Part shown: positions 49,641 to 56,848 of the stretch, piece by piece
Position numbering within the stretch: the first letter of the stretch is position 1
Layout: every line of letters starts with the position of its first letter
Source: Candidatus Omnitrophota bacterium
GTDB taxonomy: Bacteria; Omnitrophota; Gorgyraeia; Zapsychrales; Zapsychraceae
Direction: 5' to 3'
NCBI GenBank assembly: GCA_018062515.1
Contig: JAGOSC010000002.1
Coordinates: 37,479-101,478, forward strand
DNA: 64,000 bases
The notes under the pieces: generated by a model
The model's input: only the letters and a program-made list of their open reading frames with translations
What the model was told of the DNA's origin: nothing
Database searches by the model: none
Program-made: the position numbers and the translations under genes

Positions 49641-51239
49641 ATGTCAACTGATAATTTCCAACGGCCGGAACCCCGCATAAAGGATGCCGATTCCCATCGC
49701 GCGCTGATCCGCTCAACCTCCATTATCTCTTTAGGTACCTTAAGTTCCAGAATTCTAGGATTTATACGGGATATTATCTTGGCTAAATTATTGGGGACCG
49801 GTTTTCGGGCCGATGCTTTCTTTGTAGCGCAGAAAATTCCCAATTTATTCAGGGATTTGGTTGGAGAAGGAGCCACAAACGCGGCCATTGTGCCGGTTTT
49901 ATCCGAATACCGCCAAAAAGAGGAAAAGGAGAGTTTCTGGAATTTTGTCAGTATTGTTCTTTCATTGGCCTTTATTGTTCTAAGTATCATCACTATTGTA
50001 GGAATTATTTTTGCGGAAGGAATTGTTCGAATCATTGCTCCGGGTTTTATGGATAGTCCGGAAAAAGTTATTCTAACAGTATCTCTGACTAAACTCATGT
50101 TTCCTTATTTGATTTTGATTGGACTTACTTCTTACAGCATGGCTATTCTGTATACTTTTCGTTCATTCGCTGTTCCAGCCTTTACACCATGTTTATTAAA
50201 TATCGCGGTCATTATCAGCGCTTATATTTCGACACGGACGATGAGCGAACCGGTTTTTGGGTTGGCGTTGGGCGTATTAGCGGGAGGTTTTTTGCAATTG
50301 ATTTTTCAATGGCCAGCGACGAAGAAAATAGGGTTTACATGGAAAATGCCGAAATCATTATCCCATCCGGGCGCGAAAAAAATCGGTAAACTCTTAGTCC
50401 CGCGCATGATCGGAAGCGGAGTTTATCAATTAACCATTTTGATTGATACATTCTGCGCGTCGATGGCATCTATCGTTGGCCCCGGCGGGATTTCGGCTAT
50501 TTATTATGCCAATCGAATTATCCAGTTTCCAATGGGAATTTTTAGCGTGGCCATGGCTTCGGTTTTATTGCCGACATTATCCGGCATGGCGAGCAAAAAT
50601 GATACATCCGGTATTCGGAGAACATTAATTTTTTTCCTCGAGAATATCATTTTCATCATGTGTCCCATCATTGTTATATTATTGTTTCTTTCAGAACCAA
50701 TTATTCGGATCCTTTTTCAGCGTGGTGAATTTAGTACCTATTCGACGAGTATAACGACGTCGGCGCTGGTATTTTCATCGTTGGGACTTCTTAGCTTCGG
50801 CGGTATTAAAATTTTAGTAACGGCGTTTCATTCATTACAGGATACAAAAACACCGGTAAAAGTCGCTGGCATATGTCTATTAATCAACACGGGTTTGAAT
50901 TTTGTTTTGATGGTTCCCTTAAAAATCGGAGGCATTGCCTTGGCCAGTAGTTTGGCGGGGACAGTTGATTTTCTTCTATTATTTTATATTATGAACAAAC
51001 GTTTGGGTGGTATGACCGAAGGATTATTGAAATACATTCTGTCCATTGGTATTGCTTGTGTGTTGATGGCGGGGGTCGTTTATTTTTCCTGGATAAGTAT
51101 TATAATGTCTATTGAGGAAATTAAATTAGTGATCGTCGGCCTGATTGGTGTTTTGTCCTACGGAATCATTTGTTTTGTTCTGAACATCAACCAAGCGAGA
51201 AAGATTTGGAGTTATGTTCATGGTGGATTTAAACAGTAA
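49641..51239 (+). CDS. murJ: Lipid II flippase MurJ (MviN)
   Basis: A 532-residue polytopic protein of the MOP family. LSSRILGFIRDIILAKLLGTGFRADAFFVAQKIPNLFRDLVGEGATNAAIVPVLSEY is the classic MurJ opening (seen in blocks), with essential arginines in the first helices, and VYQLTILIDTFCASMAS, YYANRIIQFPMGIFSVAMASVLLPTLS and FHSLQDTKTPVKVAG later. About 14 membrane helices. It flips lipid II for peptidoglycan synthesis. Its stop lies 26 bases inside the uvrC frame. Confidence 0.95.
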   Translation: MSTDNFQRPEPRIKDADSHRALIRSTSIISLGTLSSRILGFIRDIILAKLLGTGFRADAFFVAQKIPNLFRDLVGEGATNAAIVPVLSEYRQKEEKESFWNFVSIVLSLAFIVLSIITIVGIIFAEGIVRIIAPGFMDSPEKVILTVSLTKLMFPYLILIGLTSYSMAILYTFRSFAVPAFTPCLLNIAVIISAYISTRTMSEPVFGLALGVLAGGFLQLIFQWPATKKIGFTWKMPKSLSHPGAKKIGKLLVPRMIGSGVYQLTILIDTFCASMASIVGPGGISAIYYANRIIQFPMGIFSVAMASVLLPTLSGMASKNDTSGIRRTLIFFLENIIFIMCPIIVILLFLSEPIIRILFQRGEFSTYSTSITTSALVFSSLGLLSFGGIKILVTAFHSLQDTKTPVKVAGICLLINTGLNFVLMVPLKIGGIALASSLAGTVDFLLLFYIMNKRLGGMTEGLLKYILSIGIACVLMAGVVYFSWISIIMSIEEIKLVIVGLIGVLSYGIICFVLNINQARKIWSYVHGGFKQ

Positions 51240-52464
51240 AATAAAATTGTTGCCGCTGACGAGCGGCGTTTACTTAATGAAGAATAAAGACGGCGCGGTT
51301 ATTTACGTCGGAAAAGCTATTTCATTAAGAAAAAGGGTGCAGTCATATTTTCGCGGCAAAAAAACCATGTCTAAAACGGATATACTCGTCGAGAATATTG
51401 TAGATGTCGATTTTGTGGGAACTCATAGCGAGGCTGAAGCCTTGATTCTCGAGGCTAGTTTGGTCAAACAATATGATCCTAAATTCAATGTTCTTCTGCG
51501 CGACGACAAAAGCTTCCCGCTCATTCAAATTACCGACGACGAATTTCCGCGAATTTCGGTGGAGCGGCCCAAAAAACGAAAAGCCGGATACATTTATTTC
51601 GGGCCTTATACGAATCCCCAATTGATCCGTGAAGCTTTAATATTGCTCAGAAAAATATTTCATTTTCGTACCTGCGAACCTTTTCCGGAAAAAGAGTGCC
51701 TGGATTTTCACATCGGATTATGCGACGCGCCGTGCATAAATAAAATCAGTAAAAATGAGTACGCCCGCAATATTAAAATCATCAAACTTATTTTAGAAGG
51801 CCGAAAAGATGATTTGTATAAGAAGCTTCATAATGAAATGGAGGCGCATGTTGTTGCCAAAGAGTTTGAACAGGCGGCGAAAGTGCGTGATCAGCTTCGG
51901 GCGATCGGCGCGCTATATTCGGGGACGAGCGATATAAATTACTATAAGGAAGCCGAACAATTGCAGCGCGTTCTTAATCTTTCTAAACCGCCGAATCGCA
52001 TTGAGACATTTGATATTTCCAATATTATGGGAAATCAGGCGGTTGGGTCGATGGTGTCATTTTTAAACGGAAAGCCTGATAAAAAAAACTATCGGCGTTT
52101 TAAAATTAAAGAAGTGGAAGGAATCGATGATTTTAAAATGATCGCGGAAATCGTCCGAAGACGCTATCGCCGGTTAAAAAATGAAGGAAAGATGTTCCCG
52201 GATCTGATCGTGATTGACGGGGGAAAAGGACAGCTTTCAGCGGCGAGGGCCGAATTGGTAAAAATGGGGATTGATATCCCAATAGCTTCCTTAGCCAAAA
52301 AAGAAGAAGAAATTTTTTTGCCGAATAAAAAGAATCCTGTTAAACTATCACTAGATTCTTTAGGATTAAAGCTGCTGCAACGAACGCGTGATGAGGCCCA
52401 TCGGTTTGCGCTGAATTATCACAAAAATCTTAGAGGCAAGAATTTATTCGTAAAAAAAGAGTGA
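51214..52464 (+). CDS. uvrC: Excinuclease subunit UvrC, compact form without C-terminal HhH domain
   Basis: A 416-residue protein. The GIY-YIG nuclease domain (LTSGVYLMKNKDGAVIYVGKAISLRKRVQSYF), the cysteine cluster region (CEPFPEKECLDFHIGLCDAPC) and the UVR helix pair (VVAKEFEQAAKVRDQLRAI) are present. The RNase H-like domain has ETFDISNIMGNQAVGSMVSFLNG, FPDLIVIDGGKGQLSAA and RDEAHRFALNYH, with the catalytic Asp-Asp-His. The usual protein is about 600 residues; here part of the linker after UVR and the C-terminal HhH2 domain are gone. It should still make the 3' and 5' cuts in nucleotide-excision repair. Starts at 51214 or 51220, within murJ. Confidence 0.9.
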   Translation: MFMVDLNSKIKLLPLTSGVYLMKNKDGAVIYVGKAISLRKRVQSYFRGKKTMSKTDILVENIVDVDFVGTHSEAEALILEASLVKQYDPKFNVLLRDDKSFPLIQITDDEFPRISVERPKKRKAGYIYFGPYTNPQLIREALILLRKIFHFRTCEPFPEKECLDFHIGLCDAPCINKISKNEYARNIKIIKLILEGRKDDLYKKLHNEMEAHVVAKEFEQAAKVRDQLRAIGALYSGTSDINYYKEAEQLQRVLNLSKPPNRIETFDISNIMGNQAVGSMVSFLNGKPDKKNYRRFKIKEVEGIDDFKMIAEIVRRRYRRLKNEGKMFPDLIVIDGGKGQLSAARAELVKMGIDIPIASLAKKEEEIFLPNKKNPVKLSLDSLGLKLLQRTRDEAHRFALNYHKNLRGKNLFVKKE

Positions 52465-52477
52465 CGAGGAGGACGAC

Positions 52478-52957
52478 ATGTATTTCAGTTATGTCAACAG
52501 TCCCGTTGGTGATATACTTATTGCCGGCGATGAAGAAGGTTTGAAGCAAGTCAATTTTTCCACCGGAAAAAGAAAAACAAACGCTGCTTCAGATTGGATC
52601 CGTGACGACGGAAAATTAAAAGAAGCGCGTGAACAAATTCAGGCTTATTTCAAAGGTCAGTTAAAAGAATTCAAGCTGAAATTGTGTCCGAACGGAACAG
52701 CTTTTCAAAAAGATGTTTTAAAAGCCTTGCAGAAAATTCCCTACGGCGCGACCAGATCCTATTCGGACATCGCCAACGCCGTCGGAAAACCAAAGGCCTG
52801 CCGGGCGGTGGGTGGTGCTAATGGGCGTAATCCGCTGGCTATTGTTATTCCCTGCCATCGCGTCATTGGAGCTTCCGGCGATTTAACAGGATTCGGCGGA
52901 GGACTGTCGACGAAAAAAATATTGTTGGATTTAGAAAAAAGATATAGCCAATCCTAG
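52478..52957 (+). CDS. ogt: Methylated-DNA-protein-cysteine methyltransferase
   Basis: A 159-residue MGMT protein. The active-site motif IPCHRVIG with the acceptor Cys is intact, as are the helix-turn-helix TAFQKDVLKALQKIPYGATRSYSDIANAVGKPKACRAVGGANGRNPLAIV and the final GFGGGLSTKKILLDLE. It removes alkyl groups from O6-guanine in a suicide reaction. The ACGAGGAGG ribosome site stands before the ATG. With uvrC directly upstream it forms a small DNA repair pair. Confidence 0.95.
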   Translation: MYFSYVNSPVGDILIAGDEEGLKQVNFSTGKRKTNAASDWIRDDGKLKEAREQIQAYFKGQLKEFKLKLCPNGTAFQKDVLKALQKIPYGATRSYSDIANAVGKPKACRAVGGANGRNPLAIVIPCHRVIGASGDLTGFGGGLSTKKILLDLEKRYSQS

Positions 52958-52977
52958 ATTGGTTTTAAGGAGATCAT

Positions 52978-54057
52978 ATGAACGCTTCAGTTTATTTTCA
53001 CCTGATGGTCAAAAAAGATGCCTCGGATCTTTATTTACGTACCAAGGCCAAACCGCGGGCCCGTATCCACGGTAAAATTGATATTTTGAGTGATCATGAA
53101 ATTTCTCGAGAAGAAATGGATCAAATTGTCACCGTTATGCTGGCGAATGACAAACGCCGTAAACAATTCAAAGAAGAAATGGACATTGATTTTATTCATG
53201 AAGAGCCGGGCATCGGACGGTTCCGAGTCAACATATTTACTCAACGCGGGACAGCGGCCTTGGTCGCGCGTTATGTTCACTCAAAAATTCGCTCCTTCGA
53301 CGAGTTGAACCTGCCTACTGAAATCTGTAAATTGTTCTGTGAAGAATCTAAGGGCTTGTTTATTGTGACGGGACCGGCGGGAAATGGGAAATCAACGACG
53401 GTGGCCAGCATGATTCAGTACATTAATGATTTAACTTCTCAGCATATTGTAACGATCGAAGACCCTATCGAATTTCTTTTTAAAGATAATAAAAGTTTGA
53501 TCAATCAGCGCGAATTAGAGATCGACGTTATGAGTTATCCCAAGGCGCTTAAACACATTACCCAGCAAAGCCCGGACATTGTTTATATCGGCAACATTCG
53601 GGACTTAGATACGATGCGGGCAGCGATCACGGCGACGGAACTGGGAACTTTTGTTATGACCACCTTTCACACAATTAATGCCGTACAGACCATTATCCGT
53701 ATCATCAATTTCTTTCCGCCTCACCTTCACGACGAGGTTCGTATGCAACTGTCGCTCATCCTAAAAGGCACCATTTCTTTACGGCTGCTTCCTTGCAAAG
53801 ATGGAAAGGGACGTATTCCAGCGTACGAAACGATGGTCGTCACACCGACGATCGCCCGCCTTATACGCGAGGGCCGTATCCGCGATATACAAAATTATAT
53901 CGACGATGGAGAGCTTTTCGGTATGCGTTCATTCAAACGTTCTTTAGTCGAAAAAGTCAAGAAAGGACTTGTTGACGAAGCCGTTGCCCGTCGGTACGCA
54001 GACAGTAAAGACGATTTTAATCTTGAGCTAAAAGGTCTAAAGCGTAACTTAGATTAA
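52978..54057 (+). CDS. PilT-family secretion/retraction ATPase with altered Walker B motif
   Basis: A 359-residue AAA-type ATPase of the PilT/PilU branch. The N-terminal PAS-like part (VKKDASDLYLRTKAKPRARIHG) and the core are clear: Walker A GPAGNGKSTT, Asp box IEDPIEFLF, and the His box TTFHTINAVQTIIRIINFFP. In the Walker B segment the usual V-G-E-M/I-R-D reads YIGNIRD, so the catalytic Glu is Asn. The C-terminal ARLIREGRIRDIQNYID matches the AIRNLIRE retraction motif loosely. The E-to-N change should weaken ATP hydrolysis; it may be a regulatory paralogue of a true PilT. No pilus genes adjoin it; it lies after ogt. Confidence 0.85.
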   Translation: MNASVYFHLMVKKDASDLYLRTKAKPRARIHGKIDILSDHEISREEMDQIVTVMLANDKRRKQFKEEMDIDFIHEEPGIGRFRVNIFTQRGTAALVARYVHSKIRSFDELNLPTEICKLFCEESKGLFIVTGPAGNGKSTTVASMIQYINDLTSQHIVTIEDPIEFLFKDNKSLINQRELEIDVMSYPKALKHITQQSPDIVYIGNIRDLDTMRAAITATELGTFVMTTFHTINAVQTIIRIINFFPPHLHDEVRMQLSLILKGTISLRLLPCKDGKGRIPAYETMVVTPTIARLIREGRIRDIQNYIDDGELFGMRSFKRSLVEKVKKGLVDEAVARRYADSKDDFNLELKGLKRNLD

Positions 54058-54090
54058 CGGACTTGATCTTATCCACCTGAAGCCGAATTG

Positions 54091-55602
54091 ATGAAAATAT
54101 CCAGGCAGACCTTCATTCTGTTTTTATTGTTTCTTTTAAATTTTCTCGCCCGCTTTTCATTAATCAGTAAAGGCCCATACCATGCCGACTGCTTATTCTT
54201 GGCTGTCCAAGCCGAGGCTACGCTCCACACATTAAAAATTCATTATCTTCAAGGAACTGGTTTGCCGCTGACTGCTATCGTCGGTGCCATCTTTATTGGA
54301 TTAGGAAAATGGATAGGCACGACGGATATTGTCATGGCGGTTAATTTCATGAATGTCCTGCTGGCCTCCGTTTGTGTCCCCATTTTTTATTTACTTCTTC
54401 GTAAACTCTTTGATGATAAAGCGGCGTTGGTGGGTTCGGTCGTATTGTCCTTGAATACGATTTTTCTGCCGGTTTCAACCTTTGGTAATAGCCACATTTT
54501 GGCTATTCTTTTCTTCTTTCTAGGATTATTGTTCATCTTTCAATATTTTCATTCAGAAGGAAATGTAACGTATTTTCTCGCCGGGATATGTTTCGGTTTA
54601 ATGGGGGCGGCAAGATTACAAGATTTGTTTGTCATCCTTCCGGCTATAGCTTTTCTTTTTTGTGTCCGTCCAGGCAGCGACAAGAAGCGCCGTTACATGA
54701 ATTTAATCTTATTCTTTTTAATTATTTTTATGGTAACCAGCGCATTTTATATTCCTTTCTTGGTCAACAAAAATTATTTTTCGATGGCAAATTCTTTTCA
54801 ACAATATAAGACGGTGATTTTTCAGGCCCTAGAGCGCGTTAATTTAAATTCATTTCGCATTGTTTTGTATTGGATGTTTCAATCGATTTCCTTCGTTGGA
54901 TGCGTGGGGTCGGCCATAGGATTGTGGCTCATGTATAGAGGGGAGAAAAAGTTGTTTGCTTCGTTTATCGCTTTGTTTATCGTTCCGACGTTTATGTTGG
55001 TTTCTCTTTGGTGGTTCTTTCGGTATACGGCTCCTCGTATGTATCTTATTCCAGCCATCATTTTGATTATCCCCTTAAGTTATGCGTTTTCCGCGCTAAA
55101 TAAAAGAAATACGAAATTATTTAATACGGCATTCATACTTCTCATCTTTCTTTTGGTTTTTAATAACAGGGGAATTTATGAAACAGTAAAATTCCGTCAT
55201 GATCATGCCCTTTTGTCTGATTTTTATCGTTGGATTGGACAAGTAACAGAGCCTGGCGCGAATATTATTGAACGTGACCATTCGTTATTCATCAAATTTT
55301 ACGCCCAGCGGATACCTTTGGGTGCTCCGATAACCCTTTTTGAAGCGAAAGAAGAAGATTTAAAACATTACAAAGAGCATATTAATCTTTTGTTGGAAAG
55401 TCATATACCTGTTTATGTTACCGAAACGGGCTTAACTGGTTATCCGGAGCGTTTGAAATTTAATGAATTCATGCAGTCAAATTTTGAATTTGAACTGGTC
55501 GGCCAGCGTGATATAGAAGATTGGTACGGGGATGTTCTGATCCATTCGGTGATGGAAAATTCTCTTTATCGGCTGAAGAAAAAGCAAATCGAGCCGATTT
55601 AA
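54091..55602 (+). CDS. GT-C family membrane glycosyltransferase (PMT/ArnT-like)
   Basis: A 503-residue protein with about ten to twelve membrane helices. The first periplasmic loop has SKGPYHADCLFLAVQAEA, with the acidic residue where GT-C enzymes hold the catalytic Asp, and FGNSHILAILFFFLGLLFIFQYFH with GAARLQDLFVILP follows the helix pattern of dolichyl-phosphate-mannose-type transferases. The C-terminal soluble part (residues about 385-500) is mixed alpha/beta and may bind the acceptor. Probably transfers a sugar from a polyprenyl phosphate to an envelope target. The TTG at 54088 is one codon earlier; ATG at 54091 is preferred. Confidence 0.72.
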   Translation: MKISRQTFILFLLFLLNFLARFSLISKGPYHADCLFLAVQAEATLHTLKIHYLQGTGLPLTAIVGAIFIGLGKWIGTTDIVMAVNFMNVLLASVCVPIFYLLLRKLFDDKAALVGSVVLSLNTIFLPVSTFGNSHILAILFFFLGLLFIFQYFHSEGNVTYFLAGICFGLMGAARLQDLFVILPAIAFLFCVRPGSDKKRRYMNLILFFLIIFMVTSAFYIPFLVNKNYFSMANSFQQYKTVIFQALERVNLNSFRIVLYWMFQSISFVGCVGSAIGLWLMYRGEKKLFASFIALFIVPTFMLVSLWWFFRYTAPRMYLIPAIILIIPLSYAFSALNKRNTKLFNTAFILLIFLLVFNNRGIYETVKFRHDHALLSDFYRWIGQVTEPGANIIERDHSLFIKFYAQRIPLGAPITLFEAKEEDLKHYKEHINLLLESHIPVYVTETGLTGYPERLKFNEFMQSNFEFELVGQRDIEDWYGDVLIHSVMENSLYRLKKKQIEPI

Positions 55603-55651
55603 ACGATATTTAATACAAAATATGCGTGAAAAATCTGGTATGTTTGCCGTA

Positions 55652-55679
55652 TTGCATTCAAAAATCATTATGTTATAAT
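55652..55679 (+). promoter_or_regulatory. Extended -10 promoter of prfB
   Basis: TTGCAT at 55652-55657, a 16-base spacer and TATAAT at 55674-55679 preceded by TGT (extended -10). The predicted start near 55686 gives a leader of about 35 bases. Confidence 0.7.
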
Positions 55680-55720
55680 ACGCCTTTATTAAGTCTAAAT
55701 ACAATATTAGAAGTAAATAT

Positions 55721-56819
55721 ATGTCTACCGATATTAAAGAACGAATGGCCTTTGTTGAAGATAAACTCCATAATCTTAGGGGGTATCTTTGATGTTTCCA
55801 ACAAAGAAACATCCATAAAAAATATTCAAGATCAAATGAGCCAGCCCAATTTTTGGGATGATTCCGAGCAGTCCAATAAATTAATGAAGGAATTGAAATA
55901 TATAAAAAGTTGCGTGGATCCGTTTAAGAATGGTCTGGAAAAATTGACTGAACTTAAGGAATTGCTGGACGTTTCGGAAGGCGATCAAGAGTTTTTAAAA
56001 CAGATTGAAACGGAATTGACGACGCTGGAAAAAACCGTTGATGAACTTGAACTCAAGACAATTTTGTCGGGGCAGTTTGACCGTAATAATGCCATTTTGA
56101 GTATCAACGCGGGCGCGGGCGGTACAGAATCATGCGATTGGGCGAGTATGCTTTTGCGTATGTACACGCGTTACGCCGACGAGAAGGGTTTCACAGTTCG
56201 AACGATTGACATTTTATCCGGTGAAGAAGCGGGAATAAAAAATGTCACCTTACAAATTGAAGGTGATATGGCTTATGGTTATTTAAAGTGTGAAAAAGGC
56301 GTTCATCGATTGGTGCGGATTTCACCGTTTGATTCCAATAAACGCCGACATACATCATTTGCTTCAATTGACGTGATTCCTGAGATTGAAGACGATATTG
56401 ATATACAAATCAGCCCTGACGAATTGCGGGTGGATATTTTCCGCTCATCCGGTCCTGGTGGGCAAAGTGTTAATACGACGGATTCCGCGGTGAGAATCAC
56501 CCATTTACCGACGAATATTGTTGTGCAGTGTCAGAATGAACGTTCTCAGCAGCATAATCGTCAAACCGCGATGAGAATATTGCGCGCGCGTTTATACGAG
56601 TTGAGAAGTAAAGAAAAAGAAGAAAGCATGGCGGATGAGTACGGCGTTAAACAAAAAATCGAATGGGGTTCACAGATTCGATCCTACGTTATGCATCCTT
56701 ATTCATTAGTTAAAGATCACCGTACCGACGTGGAAACAGGAAATGTCCATAAAGTGATGGACGGTGGTATTGATTTATTTATTGAAGCATTCTTACGCGA
56801 GAAAGCAAAAAAAACGTAA
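55721..56819 (+). CDS. prfB: Peptide chain release factor 2 with programmed +1 frameshift
   Basis: RF2 read from two frames. Frame one starts at ATG 55721 and gives MSTDIKERMAFVEDKL... to LRGYL, then TGA at 55790-55792. The site reads AGGGGGTATCTTTGA: the internal Shine-Dalgarno AGGGGG, then CTT and the UGA, as in E. coli prfB. A +1 shift continues at GAT 55791 and yields DVSNKETSIKNIQDQM and on to the stop. The full product is 365 residues, the normal RF2 length. It has the tripeptide SPF in RISPFDSNKRRH (UGA reading) and GGQ in SGPGGQSVNTTDSAVR. Low RF2 favours the shift, giving autoregulation. A longer frame start at 55626 lies before the promoter and is rejected. Confidence 0.96.
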
Positions 56820-56848
56820 GTATTTTATTAACCCAAAGGTAATCAATT

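Noticed and set aside
55626..55720. Longer in-frame start for prfB at 55626
   Set aside because: It lies upstream of a good promoter and encodes a cysteine-rich non-RF2 sequence; the programmed frameshift from 55721 gives the exact family N-terminus.
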